Of a DNA stretch of 64,000 nucleotides, positions 52,025-61,541 are shown one piece after another. Source of the stretch: Nafulsella turpanensis ZLM-10 (GTDB lineage: Bacteria > Bacteroidota > Bacteroidia > Cytophagales > Cyclobacteriaceae); contig NZ_ANNU01000008.1 of the NCBI RefSeq assembly GCF_000346615.1, forward strand, positions 152,300 to 216,299. Reading direction: 5' to 3'. The notes below the pieces were generated by a model that had not been told where the DNA came from, searched no databases, and saw nothing but the letters and a program-made list of their open reading frames with translations. Position 1 is the stretch's first letter. Each line of letters opens with the position of its first letter. The translations under genes were made by a program, and so were the position numbers.

Positions 52025-53845
52025 ATGAAGAAACTTTTTCCTTTCTGCCTGATTCTGATTTTTGCGGCAGCATGTTCCAGTAACCCTCGGGAAACAACCA
52101 CAGAGGATAATGAGATTGTAGAAGAAGCCCAAACCTTTATTGAAGGTTATACCGAACAGTTTGTGAAACTATACTATGAATCGGCACTGGCTGAATGGGC
52201 CGCCAATACCCGTATTGTAGAAGGTGATACCACCAACAGCTGGCGGGTACAGCAGGCGAATGAAGCCCTTGCCGAATTCACGGGTAGTGAAGAGAATATT
52301 AACCGGGCCCGCACCCTGCTTGAGCAGGAAGAGGAACTGGAGCCCTTACAGGTAAAGCAGCTACAAACCATCCTCTATGCAGCTGCTAATAACCCTGCCA
52401 TTGTAAAAGACCTGGTAAAGGAGCGTATTAAAGCCGAAGCTGCCCAGAACGAGCTGCTGTTTGGGTATGATTTCCAGATAGATGGGGAATCGGTATCGAC
52501 TAATGAAATTGATGAAATACTGAAAGGAACCTATAACCTCGACAGCCGCCTGGCAGCCTGGCAAAGCAGCAAGGAAGTAGGCACCGTATTGCGCGAGGGG
52601 CTTCTCGACCTGCGCCGCCTCCGCAACGAAACGGTGCAGGCACTGGGCTATGATAACTACTTTGCCTATCAGGTGTCGGACTATGGCATGACAGCCGAAG
52701 AGATGGTAGAGCTGAACGAGCAGCTAATCGAGGATATCTGGCCGCTGTACCGCGAGCTGCACACTTATGCCCGTTATGAGCTGGCCGAACAGTATAATAC
52801 CGAAGTACCGGAAATGCTGCCTGCCCACTGGCTGCCCAACCGCTGGGGCCAGGACTGGTCGCCCATGGTGGAGGTAGAAGGGCTGGACCTGGACCCGGTG
52901 CTGGAAGAAAAAGGACCCGAATGGCTCGTTGAACAAAGTGAACGTTTTTACATCAGCCTCGGCTTCGATTCCCTGCCCCAAAGCTTTTATGAGCTGAGCA
53001 GCCTCTACCCTGTCCCTGAAGGTGCCGATTATAAAAAGAATAATCATGCCTCTGCCTGGCATATGGACCTGCAGGATGATGTGCGGGCCCTGATGAGTGT
53101 CATTCCAACGGAAGAATGGTATGAAACCACTCACCACGAGCTGGGCCATATCTACTACTACCTTAGCTATACTAACCCTGATGTGCCGCCACTACTCCGT
53201 GGTGGGGCTAACCGGGGCTTCCACGAAGCCGTTGGCAGCCTCATGGGACTGGCTGCCATGCAAAAGCCTTTTATTGCCGGCCTCGGCCTGGTTGATCCGG
53301 ATGCAGAGACTGATGAAACCAAAACTTTATTAAAGGAAGCGCTGAACTATATTGTATTTTTGCCCTTCTCTGCCGGGGTAATGACACACTTCGAGCAGGA
53401 TTTGTATTCCGGTGAGCTGGAAGAAGGAGAACTGAATAAACGCTGGTGGGAGCTGGTTCGCCAGTACCAGGGCATTGTACCGCCTTCTCCACGCGGAGAA
53501 GAGTATACGGACGCGGCCTCTAAAACTCATATTAATAACGACCCTGCGCAATACTACGACTATGCCATCAGCTACGCCCTCCTGTTCCAGCTGCACAACC
53601 ACATTGCTAAAAACATCCTGAATCAGGACCCTCGCGCGACCAATTATTATGGCAGCAAAGAGGTGGGCGATTTCCTGAAGGAAATACTCGAACCCGGTGC
53701 CACCCGCGACTGGCGTGAGCTGCTAAAGGAAACTACCGGCGAAGAACTCAGCGCCAAAGCAATGCTCGAATATTTCGACCCGCTTATGGCTTACCTGAAA
53801 GAGGTGAACAAAGGCCGGGAATATACCCTGCCGGAGACGATATAG
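52025..53845 (+). CDS. M2-family peptidyl-dipeptidase A (ACE-like) lipoprotein
   Basis: A 606-residue exported protein (lipobox AAAC, Cys17) of the angiotensin-converting-enzyme family, zinc dipeptidyl carboxypeptidases. The zinc site is TTHHELGHIYYY (HELGH). The third ligand Glu is in GANRGFHEAVGSLMGLA. The VSDYGMTAEEMVELNEQL, AWHMDLQDDVRAL and PLFFTIPI-region equivalents fit. Length suits single-domain bacterial members. It lies in a divergent arrangement with the glycosidase gene. Confidence 0.93.
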   Translation: MKKLFPFCLILIFAAACSSNPRETTTEDNEIVEEAQTFIEGYTEQFVKLYYESALAEWAANTRIVEGDTTNSWRVQQANEALAEFTGSEENINRARTLLEQEEELEPLQVKQLQTILYAAANNPAIVKDLVKERIKAEAAQNELLFGYDFQIDGESVSTNEIDEILKGTYNLDSRLAAWQSSKEVGTVLREGLLDLRRLRNETVQALGYDNYFAYQVSDYGMTAEEMVELNEQLIEDIWPLYRELHTYARYELAEQYNTEVPEMLPAHWLPNRWGQDWSPMVEVEGLDLDPVLEEKGPEWLVEQSERFYISLGFDSLPQSFYELSSLYPVPEGADYKKNNHASAWHMDLQDDVRALMSVIPTEEWYETTHHELGHIYYYLSYTNPDVPPLLRGGANRGFHEAVGSLMGLAAMQKPFIAGLGLVDPDAETDETKTLLKEALNYIVFLPFSAGVMTHFEQDLYSGELEEGELNKRWWELVRQYQGIVPPSPRGEEYTDAASKTHINNDPAQYYDYAISYALLFQLHNHIAKNILNQDPRATNYYGSKEVGDFLKEILEPGATRDWRELLKETTGEELSAKAMLEYFDPLMAYLKEVNKGREYTLPETI

Positions 53846-53864
53846 AATAGCCAACTCACAAGTT

Positions 53865-53897
53865 GCCCCGGATGACTTTAGCATTCGGGGCTTTTTT
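53865..53897. terminator. terminator after the M2 peptidase gene
   Basis: GCCCCG (53865-53870) pairs with CGGGGC (53886-53891), extended inward by three bases, and is followed by TTTTTT. It lies between convergent genes. Confidence 0.85.
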
Positions 53898-54546
53898 AAA
53901 GCTTTACAAAAAGTCCAAAGCGGGTATGGAGCTGCTCAAAAGGTTTTACATAAAGCTCATTATTCCAGTTTCTCCAGTATTTTAGAGGTAGTGCAGGGTT
54001 TTCTATCTTGTCAAAATTGAATTTGTGTACTACTGCATTCAGTATTATTGAAACATCCACACCAACTCTCTCTGACAACCTCCACCGGAATCCAGGTATC
54101 AGCTCAAGGGCATTTGTATTCCGCACCTGGCTGGAAGGAAATTTCATTAAAGTCATAGGTTTAAAGGTATGGCTGTACCAAATAGTCGATATAGCCCCGC
54201 CAATGAAGGGACTTATCCTTTTTTCTGCAGAAAACATATGGGTATATTGATAACGCAGCCCTCCATTATACCTCAGGTGAATATTTTTGAAGACTTTGCC
54301 TTGCGAATTTGTATCCTCCTCTAAATCTCTTGATAAGCTAAACCAGCTCAGTTCAAATTCATGTAGCTTCCCTGCTCTGTTTTCCATTATAAAAACCGGT
54401 GCTAAATTACCCAGGCCCAAATGGTTTGCTTTTAGCAGCAAGGGCACATTCAGCTTCACTTCTTTTTGAAATCGCGGAACTTCTTTCTGGGCATAAGATG
54501 AAAAGCGCAGTAATAGAATCAGAAGAATAAGCAGCTTTTTTTTCAT
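53896..54546 (-). CDS. uncharacterised exported protein
   Basis: A 216-residue protein with a signal peptide (KKKLLILLILLLRFSSYAQ). The remainder is beta-rich with aromatic strands, an outer-membrane beta-barrel-like pattern (GLRYQYTHMFSAEKRISPFIGGAI, LIPGFRWRLSERVGVDVSIILNAVV). I do not recognise a family. An upstream in-frame extension to 54600 contains a second hydrophobic stretch and is less likely. Function unknown. Confidence 0.78.
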   Translation of the reverse strand: MKKKLLILLILLLRFSSYAQKEVPRFQKEVKLNVPLLLKANHLGLGNLAPVFIMENRAGKLHEFELSWFSLSRDLEEDTNSQGKVFKNIHLRYNGGLRYQYTHMFSAEKRISPFIGGAISTIWYSHTFKPMTLMKFPSSQVRNTNALELIPGFRWRLSERVGVDVSIILNAVVHKFNFDKIENPALPLKYWRNWNNELYVKPFEQLHTRFGLFVKL

Positions 54547-54735
54547 AAGGAGTAGAGGAGTAATAACCGCTAATAATACCAAATCATATTTTGAAATCAA
54601 ACTGAAGAAGTACCTACTCCCGTGGCTTTAGAATTTCATCAGAAAAAATCTCTACCCTTATTGCTGCCCGCATAGGAAATTGCTACTTTAAGCGTTTCTT
54701 CTTTTTCAACTTGTTAACATATTTACTATATCTAT

Positions 54736-56223
54736 ATGAACAAAAATATTTTTCTTCCCCTGGCCCTGTTTTTTACCGCCAGCTTTGCCAGCGCCCAGCA
54801 GGAGCCTGTGGAGCTTATTAAAGAAACCATTACCGAGCCACAGGTCGAATTCCATATCCGCTTTCTGGCCTCCGACGAGCTTCAGGGGCGCGATGTGGGG
54901 AGTCCGGGTATACAAATCGCCGCCCGCTACATAGCCGATTATTTTATCTCCCATAATGTTCGCCCACTGGAAAGCCTGGGCAGCTATTTCCAGGAAGTGC
55001 CGCTCGAAAAAACCACTGCCCACCAGGATGGAACACTCCGCCTTGGAAAGCATGAATACACTTTAGCAAATGATTTCCTGCCTTTAGCAGGAGAAAATGC
55101 CCAACTCTCGGGTCCAGTGGTTTACCTTAACTACGGCACGGAAGAGGAGCTAGAAAAAGCAAAAGTAGAAGGAAAGATCGTTCTGCTCAAAGCAGGGCTA
55201 CCTGGTGAGGATTCTCCACAGGCATGGTTTTCGGCCGCCCGCCAAAAACGACAGCTACTAACGGAAAAAGGGGCCAAAGCGTTAATAGAGCTATACAACC
55301 ATCCGCAGCTGGAGTGGAGCCGGCTCCAGCGCTACCTGGGAGGTGAGGAAATGGGGCTCGCTGAGAGAGGAGCCGAAGGCACTACAATACCCCACCTCTG
55401 GTTGCTGGATGTGGACAATCAAAAACTTGAGCAGCTGAGCAAAAGCAAAAAATTAAATGGACAAATAGAGCTGAGCGGTAAAGAAGTAAGCTCTATCCCC
55501 GCCCATAATGTACTGGGCTTTATCGAAGGCACCAATCCTGAGCTGAAAGACGAATACCTTCTCCTCGCTGCCCACTTCGACCATGAAGGCACTACCTCCG
55601 GCGCTGCTGGGGCAGATACTATTTACAATGGTGCCCGCGATAACGCAGTAGGAGTAGCGGCTGTTTTAATGGCAGCCAAATACTTTAACCTCTATCCGCC
55701 GGAGCGCTCTATTATCTTCGCTGCCTGGACGGCCGAGGAAAAAGGACTGCTGGGCAGTGCCTGGTATGCTCAACATCCGGCTGTTCCGCTTGAGCAAACA
55801 GTTTTTAACCTCAATATCGATGGAGCCGGTTATAATGATACGACCAAAGTAACCATCATCGGGCTGGGCCGTACCACGGCCGATGAGGCACTCAAAACAG
55901 CTGTTAATGCTTTTGGGCTGGAAGCAATTCCAGACCCGGTGCCGCAGCAAAACCTTTTCGACCGTTCCGATAACGTCAATTTTGCCAGAAAAGGCATCCC
56001 CGCCCCTACCTTTAGCCCCGGCTTTACGGCCTTCGATGCAGAGGTACTGAAATATTACCACCAGGTGATAGATAACCCTGAAACCCTCGATTTCGATTAC
56101 CTCACCAATTACTGCCGTGCCTATACGCTTGCCGTACAAAAGATAGCCGCTGCAGCAGAGGCTCCTTACTGGATAGAGGGCGATAAGTATGAAGAGGCCG
56201 CAGAGATTTTATATTCAGAATAA
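54736..56223 (+). CDS. secreted M28-family metallopeptidase, second copy
   Basis: A 495-residue exported peptidase (signal MNKNIFLPLALFFTASFASA). An N-terminal PA insert is followed by the M28 zinc core with LLAAHFDHEGT (His-Asp ligands), YNGARDNAVGVAAVL, AAWTAEEKGLLGSAWY (catalytic Glu), FNLNIDGAGYNDT and the final His ligand in VLKYYHQVIDNPET. It is a leucine-aminopeptidase-like enzyme. It resembles the gene at 29119 in order of elements but is clearly diverged. The strong terminator at 56330 ends it. Confidence 0.92.
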   Translation: MNKNIFLPLALFFTASFASAQQEPVELIKETITEPQVEFHIRFLASDELQGRDVGSPGIQIAARYIADYFISHNVRPLESLGSYFQEVPLEKTTAHQDGTLRLGKHEYTLANDFLPLAGENAQLSGPVVYLNYGTEEELEKAKVEGKIVLLKAGLPGEDSPQAWFSAARQKRQLLTEKGAKALIELYNHPQLEWSRLQRYLGGEEMGLAERGAEGTTIPHLWLLDVDNQKLEQLSKSKKLNGQIELSGKEVSSIPAHNVLGFIEGTNPELKDEYLLLAAHFDHEGTTSGAAGADTIYNGARDNAVGVAAVLMAAKYFNLYPPERSIIFAAWTAEEKGLLGSAWYAQHPAVPLEQTVFNLNIDGAGYNDTTKVTIIGLGRTTADEALKTAVNAFGLEAIPDPVPQQNLFDRSDNVNFARKGIPAPTFSPGFTAFDAEVLKYYHQVIDNPETLDFDYLTNYCRAYTLAVQKIAAAAEAPYWIEGDKYEEAAEILYSE

Positions 56224-56329
56224 TAATTTCCACCTTAATTTATCGCATAGAAGCAGGTAATAAGTCTTCACCTGCGAAAAATGTAGCTGCAAAATCCATA
56301 AAAAAGCTACCGGATATTTTTAATTACTT

Positions 56330-56364
56330 CAGCCTCTGCTTCCCCGCGGAGGCTGTTCTTTTTT
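56330..56364 (+). terminator. terminator after the second M28 gene
   Basis: CAGCCTC (56330-56336) pairs with GAGGCTG (56349-56355), with extra G-C pairs inside, followed by TTCTTTTTT. A second small hairpin GCAGGT/ACCTGC lies 56252-56274. Confidence 0.85.
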
Positions 56365-56456
56365 GTACTCAAAGAAGACGAAAGTTTTAACAATAATCAG
56401 GTTCAACAATACTTTTTGTATCTTTATTGTTGTAAGAGAAAGATGTAGAGTAAGGC

Positions 56457-59042
56457 ATGAGTACAAAAATATTTTCTTCCACCAAATTTAAAGTCATTAC
56501 GGCCTTTAGCCTGTTGGCAATAGGTTTGATAACGGCCATTTATTTTTCTGTTAGCAGCTTTAAGCAAATCTCTGCTTCGGTGGAGACCCTGGCAAAGCCA
56601 AATGCAAAATCGGCCAAGCTTAACCAGCTATTAACAGACGTTTCCGAGGCCGAAAGCCAGATTCGCGCCTACACTCTTACGCAGGAACAACCTTACCTTA
56701 TTAATTATGAAACCAGCCTGAACAGGGTTTTCAATAAGATTGATACTTTGCGCCTGCTTACCTCCCGACAGCCGGGCCAGCGAAAAAGGATTGATTCCAT
56801 TGCCATGCTCATGCAGCAAAAAATAAAAGGCCTTAACCAGTTTATGGAACTGAAGGCCATGACCGACCAGCAAAGCTTTTCCGATAAGGCTTTAAGCCGG
56901 CTGAGCAAGCGTAGCGGAACTTCCGTAAAAGTAAAAACAGCGCTTAAGACTACCCAAAAGAAAGTAGAAGAAACTGTTTCGACCCTGCCGCGGGTAAGCA
57001 TTGAGCCGGTCGAGAAAAAAGGGTTCTTCAGCCGCATATTCGGAAGCAAAGAAAAGCCAAACATAATGATTGCAGGAGGCGACAGCACGGTTACCACTAC
57101 CCGCACCGAGGTAAGCATCGATACCATTGCGCTAAACCTGCAGGCTCCCGATACGGTACTGGGCAATGTGCGAAAAATTTTAAAAGAACTGCAGGAGGAA
57201 GAGCACAGCTATCGCCGGCAGCTGACCAGCCAGGAACTGGAATTATTAGAGAAAGACCAGGCCATAATGGACCAGATTCGCCAGATGATACGCGAACTGG
57301 AGCGGGAGGAAGCGCAGCTTTCGGCCGCCAATGCAAGGGAAGCCACCAGGGTAGCAAACCAGGCCTCTTTTATTATTTTCATGATTAGCTGTGCCGGACT
57401 CCTGTCGAGCCTGGTTTTCATGATCCTGATAGTAAAAGATATTACCCGGAGCAACTACTATAAAAAGAGTCTTGAGCTGGCCCGCCAGCGTTCTGAAAGA
57501 CTCCGCCATATTAAAGAACAATTCCTGGCAAACATGAGCCACGAAATCCGCACCCCACTTAATGCCATTATCGGCTTTACAGAACAGCTACGTAAGGCAA
57601 GGCTTCCGGAACCGCAACAGTCCCAGATAAAGGCCATTAGCTCTTCTTCTGAATTCCTGCTGGCCATTGTTACCGATATACTTGATTTATCTAAAATAGA
57701 AGCAGGCCAGCTTCGCTTCGAAAAAAAGGACTTCGAGCTAAGGAATCTTATCGAAGAGACCTGCTATGTGGTTGAAAATAAGGCGCAGGTTAAAGACATT
57801 CTCCTCCAAAAGGATTTTCCCGAAGGGCCCTTCTACCTGCAGGGCGATTCCTTCCGCCTTCAGCAAATTCTTTTTAACCTGCTTAGCAATGCCATTAAGT
57901 TTACGGAAGAAGGCAGTGTTCGTATTCGTTTCGATGCGAATGACAATGGTTTCAGTAAGTATGTGGTTACGATAGAGGTACAGGACACCGGTATTGGCAT
58001 TAGCCCTGAACACCTGCCCTATATCTTCGAAAACTTTAGTCAGGCCGATGATACCATTACCCGCAAGTATGGTGGCACCGGTTTAGGTCTTGCCATTACC
58101 AAAAAACTGGTGGAGCTCCAGGGAGGACAAATAAGTGTAGAAAGCGAAAAAGGAAAAGGATCGCTGTTTAAAGTAAGCATTCCGTTTGCCAAAGGGCAGG
58201 AGCACGTAGCTACGGAACCTGCCGATATTGCCATTGTACAGGAAGAGGGATGGTCAGGCAAAAAGGTGCTCCTGGTGGAGGATGATACGTTTAATGCTAT
58301 GCTACTGAGGACGATCCTCCGGAAGTGGGGCATTGATTCTGATGAAGCCAGCAGCGGTTTTCAGGCACTCGAAAAAATTAAGCAACGTACTTACGACCTG
58401 GTTCTAACCGATATCAATATGCCCGGTATGAGTGGCATGCAACTGCTAAAGGAACTCCGCCAACTTCCTGATGGCCGCTCCGATACGCCTGTGGTAGCAG
58501 TTACCGCCAACGCCATGCCGCACGACCTTAATAATTACCTGAAGCAGGGCATGGATGCTTACCTGCTAAAGCCTTATTCGGAAAAAGATCTGGGACACCT
58601 GCTGGCCAGCATATGGGAAAACAATAAAGTGGAACAGGAGGCTCCGGAAGAAGAGCAGGCGATAGAACAGCAGGAGGAGGAATCCCTTAGTCTGGAGGTT
58701 TTTAACCAGTTTGCCTCCGGAGATCCGCAGGCATTTCTTCTTCTTTTGCAATCCTTCCTCGAAAATACTTCCGATAATATCCGGCAGTTAAAGCAACTGC
58801 AGCAGGCGAAGGATTATGTCAACCTTTCTGAACTGGCACATAAAATGTATCCGACCTTCAAGCATTTAAGAGCAGAAAGAGCGGCCGCTATTCTAAAGCA
58901 AATGGAGCTCACCAACCAAAAGGAGGCCGAAAATGAATTCGACCAACTAATAGAGGAGCTCCAGCAAAAGATAGAGGAGGTTGTAGATTTTGTGGAAGAA
59001 AAGGTCCGGCAGCTAAGTAAAAGTGAGGTAGTCAATCCTTAA
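56457..59042 (+). CDS. membrane hybrid histidine kinase with REC and Hpt domains
   Basis: An 861-residue kinase. Membrane helix 13-33, a helical periplasmic sensor about 35-295, and a second helix about 298-325. HisKA with His362 (NMSHEIRTPLNAIIGF), HATPase_c (LFNLLSNAIKF, DTGIGIS, GGTGLGLAI), REC with Asp652 (LVLTDINMPGMSG) and Hpt with His795 (ELAHKMYPTFKHL). It faces an NtrC-type response regulator gene (59045-60415) tail to tail, two bases away. The sensor has a long central segment with basic residues (about 155-200) that I do not recognise. Confidence 0.92.
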   Translation: MSTKIFSSTKFKVITAFSLLAIGLITAIYFSVSSFKQISASVETLAKPNAKSAKLNQLLTDVSEAESQIRAYTLTQEQPYLINYETSLNRVFNKIDTLRLLTSRQPGQRKRIDSIAMLMQQKIKGLNQFMELKAMTDQQSFSDKALSRLSKRSGTSVKVKTALKTTQKKVEETVSTLPRVSIEPVEKKGFFSRIFGSKEKPNIMIAGGDSTVTTTRTEVSIDTIALNLQAPDTVLGNVRKILKELQEEEHSYRRQLTSQELELLEKDQAIMDQIRQMIRELEREEAQLSAANAREATRVANQASFIIFMISCAGLLSSLVFMILIVKDITRSNYYKKSLELARQRSERLRHIKEQFLANMSHEIRTPLNAIIGFTEQLRKARLPEPQQSQIKAISSSSEFLLAIVTDILDLSKIEAGQLRFEKKDFELRNLIEETCYVVENKAQVKDILLQKDFPEGPFYLQGDSFRLQQILFNLLSNAIKFTEEGSVRIRFDANDNGFSKYVVTIEVQDTGIGISPEHLPYIFENFSQADDTITRKYGGTGLGLAITKKLVELQGGQISVESEKGKGSLFKVSIPFAKGQEHVATEPADIAIVQEEGWSGKKVLLVEDDTFNAMLLRTILRKWGIDSDEASSGFQALEKIKQRTYDLVLTDINMPGMSGMQLLKELRQLPDGRSDTPVVAVTANAMPHDLNNYLKQGMDAYLLKPYSEKDLGHLLASIWENNKVEQEAPEEEQAIEQQEEESLSLEVFNQFASGDPQAFLLLLQSFLENTSDNIRQLKQLQQAKDYVNLSELAHKMYPTFKHLRAERAAAILKQMELTNQKEAENEFDQLIEELQQKIEEVVDFVEEKVRQLSKSEVVNP

Positions 59043-59044
59043 TC

Positions 59045-60415
59045 TTAACCATCGATGCTGTAAAGCTTTAACTTATTATAAAGCGTTTTGCGGTCGATGT
59101 TAAGAATACGGGCTGCCTTACTTTTATTGAAGTTCGTCTGGATTAGCACCTGCCGGATAAGCTCCTTTTCGTTCTTCTCATGAACGGCTTTAATATCCGT
59201 ATGGTGGCTATTTACCCCGTTTTCTTCCAGCTTGTGTGCCTGCCGAACCAAATCCTCTGGCAGGTCTGGTAAATCGATGTGGCTGTTCCTTGCCAGCAGC
59301 GTACTCCTTTTTACGATATTCTTCAGTTCGCGGAGATTACCGGGCCAATTGTACTTCAGGAAAACGGTAAGGGCTTCGTGGGTAAATCCCCTTACATCTT
59401 TTTCCAGCTCCTCATTGGCCTGCTTCAGAAAATACTCGGCAAAGGTCACAATATCATCTTTCCGTTCACGAAGAGGCGTAACCCCTATACTAAACTCGTT
59501 AAGGCGGTGGTAAAGGTCTTCGCGAAAGCGTCCTTCATCAACAGCATTTTGAAGGTCTTCGTTGGTGGCAGCAATTATTCGCACATTTACCTCAATATCT
59601 ACATTGCCGCCAATCTGCCTTACTTTCTTTTCCTGCAGGGCCCGCAGCAGCTTCACCTGCACCTCATAGGGCAGGTTCCCTATTTCATCTAGAAAGAGTG
59701 TGCCACCATCTGCTTCCTGAAACTGCCCTTTTTTGTCATTTAAGGCACCGGTAAAGGCGCCTTTCACATGGCCAAACAGCTCGCTCCCGGCTAAATCGTT
59801 GGAGAGTGTACCACAATCGACTGCCACAAATGGCTCTTCGCTGCGCTTACTCTTCTGGTGAATCATTTTTGCTACAAACTCCTTACCCGTTCCGCTTTCG
59901 CCCTGTATCAAAACCGACATACGGGTAGGCGCTACCAGAGAAATAAACTCTCTGATACGGCCGGCCTCTTCGGTGTTACCTTCCACATACTCGAAGTCCT
60001 GGAAACTACCATTCCCTCCATTCTCGTCTCCGGCAGGCGAATGCTGTGCACTCCGCTTAAGAGCACCCCGAATGTTCATCAGTATTTCATCCGGATTAAC
60101 AGGCTTGGTCACGTATTCGTACGCACCGAGCTTCATGGCTTTAACAGCCGATTTTATGTCGCCAAAGCTGGTCATGAGAATCACCGGCACCTGGCTGTTC
60201 TTCTCAGAGTCCTTAACTTCTTTTAACAGGTCGAGCCCGGTGGTATCAGGCAACCGTAAATCGGTAAGAACAATATCGAACTCATCGGCCTTAATTTTTT
60301 TAAGACACTCTTTTCCATTAGAAGCTTCTGTAATATCGTAATTGTTCTTTAAAAGGAATGTCCGAAGCATGACCCTGAACATGGGGTCATCATCAACTAT
60401 CAGTATCTTAGTCAT
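59045..60415 (-). CDS. second NtrC-family sigma54-dependent response regulator
   Basis: A 456-residue regulator. REC 1-120 with DDD at 8-10, phosphoacceptor Asp52 (VLTDLRLPDT), AAA+ domain with GESGTGKEFVAKMIH, GAFTGA, GTLFLDEIGNL and a Fis-type HTH (KSKAARILNIDRKTLYNKLKLY). ATG 60415 is used because the upstream in-frame codon at 60424 is TTG. It is convergent with the hybrid kinase at 56457, and likely partner to it. A GTACCTTTA element on the minus strand lies about 55 bp upstream. Confidence 0.93.
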   Translation of the reverse strand: MTKILIVDDDPMFRVMLRTFLLKNNYDITEASNGKECLKKIKADEFDIVLTDLRLPDTTGLDLLKEVKDSEKNSQVPVILMTSFGDIKSAVKAMKLGAYEYVTKPVNPDEILMNIRGALKRSAQHSPAGDENGGNGSFQDFEYVEGNTEEAGRIREFISLVAPTRMSVLIQGESGTGKEFVAKMIHQKSKRSEEPFVAVDCGTLSNDLAGSELFGHVKGAFTGALNDKKGQFQEADGGTLFLDEIGNLPYEVQVKLLRALQEKKVRQIGGNVDIEVNVRIIAATNEDLQNAVDEGRFREDLYHRLNEFSIGVTPLRERKDDIVTFAEYFLKQANEELEKDVRGFTHEALTVFLKYNWPGNLRELKNIVKRSTLLARNSHIDLPDLPEDLVRQAHKLEENGVNSHHTDIKAVHEKNEKELIRQVLIQTNFNKSKAARILNIDRKTLYNKLKLYSIDG

Positions 60416-60494
60416 ATACAGCAAAAAATCATTGCAATGGTAACGCCATTAAAGGAGCGTCTTATATATAAAGGTACTCTTTTTAAAGCCTAAC

Positions 60495-60526
60495 AAAAAA
60501 AGCGAAGCATAGTTATATGCTTCGCT
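60495..60526 (-). terminator. terminator after the PepSY-like gene
   Basis: AGCGAAGCATA (60501-60511) pairs perfectly with TATGCTTCGCT (60516-60526) around GTTA. On the minus strand it is followed by TTTTTT, 136 bp beyond the 60662 stop. Confidence 0.8.
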
Positions 60527-60661
60527 TAGTTGGTTGAAACGGAAAAATCAGTTTAAAAAATAATTTGAGCCTGAAAAAACTGGGTATAAGTCACTTAACT
60601 TAATCCGCAGGCAGTGACAATGAGCGATCTTTGTCCAAAAAATTTACAGCTGTCAGCGGAA

Positions 60662-61123
60662 TTACTCTACTTCCGGCTGCTCTTCTTCTATTAGCTGACC
60701 ATTCTGGTCGAACACTATAATTAACTCTGGCTCTGGCTGAACGGCACTTACATTTTCTTTCTCAATTCCTTCCATTCCGGCTTCTGTTACTTCACCTTCC
60801 CCGGCGGCTGCATCAGCGTTGAGCGGAGCCAGTTCAAATTCATACACCACTCCTGCTACGGCTGGATCTTCTTCAGCACCTGCAGGCACTTCATAAATAG
60901 CCAATACTTCTCTGTCCTTATACTGTCCGTTTTTAAAGGCATCCTGCACAGCTACCGGTAACTCTACCATTTCTATCAGTACCCGGGCATCGTCCTGGTA
61001 CATGGCATCTGTCTGCTCTATTACTTCTGCTTCATTCTGTGTTTCTTCTACCGGAGTTACCTGTGCAAAAGAAACTGATACACCAAAACCAACAGCTACA
61101 AAAGTTAAAAATGTCTTCTTCAT
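60662..61123 (-). CDS. small exported PepSY-like protein
   Basis: A 153-residue exported protein (signal MKKTFLTFVAVGFGVSVSFA). The mature part is acidic. The segment ELPVAVQDAFKNGQYKDREVLAIYEVP is similar in order to PepSY-like domains, where a helix is followed by a strand. No cysteine or catalytic residue. It has no close partner. A 418-bp AT-rich gap lies upstream. Function unknown. Confidence 0.78.
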   Translation of the reverse strand: MKKTFLTFVAVGFGVSVSFAQVTPVEETQNEAEVIEQTDAMYQDDARVLIEMVELPVAVQDAFKNGQYKDREVLAIYEVPAGAEEDPAVAGVVYEFELAPLNADAAAGEGEVTEAGMEGIEKENVSAVQPEPELIIVFDQNGQLIEEEQPEVE

Positions 61124-61541
61124 CTTTAGAAAAATTTAAAATTCGGTTTATAAAAAATTTGTCTCTATTTTTTTATTTCTGTTAACCATACTGAAAGAAC
61201 TGTGCCAGAAAAATCAAAATTGCGTAATTCGCTCACACTCTTACTTTTATCAAAAAGTTTCAAAAAATGACCTGCCATAAACTGTGTCCTTTTTCTACAC
61301 AATGTGGAATTTATCCACAGCAAAAGTGGGGAACGAGGGCGTAACATTATTCTTTATCCTCATAAAAGCAGTTTTTCCACCGCTCTTCAGTAGCAGGCTT
61401 ACCTTACTTAGTAGCTTTTATCCGACAAAAAGCCACTAAATATTACAATCACCTTATTTACAGGGCACTCTCGAAATAGAGCAACAAAAAAGGCTACCCC
61501 ACATAAGCAAGGCAGCCTTCCGTTATTTATTTAAAAGAGGA
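61124..61541. other. 418-bp intergenic region with two DnaA-box-like sites
   Basis: TTATCCACA at 61311-61319 is a perfect DnaA box, and TTCTACACA at 61293-61301 differs by one base; both point the same way. An AT-rich tract occupies 61124-61190. A promoter for the PepSY-like gene must also be here. No ORF is convincing. The right end holds the pepP terminator. Confidence 0.45.
61485..61519 (-). terminator. terminator after the aminopeptidase P gene
   Basis: AGGCTACC pairs with GGCAGCCT (one mismatch) and is followed on the minus strand by TTTTTT. It lies 23 bp beyond the stop at 61542. Confidence 0.75.

Noticed and set aside
42428..60415. Sigma54 promoter sites (TGGCAC-N5-TTGC) near the two NtrC-type genes
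   Set aside because: I scanned the surrounding gaps by eye and found no convincing match.
61165..61347. Minus-strand ORF of 60 codons over the DnaA-box-like sites
   Set aside because: Basic, random-looking sequence in an intergenic region, no promoter or relatives evident.
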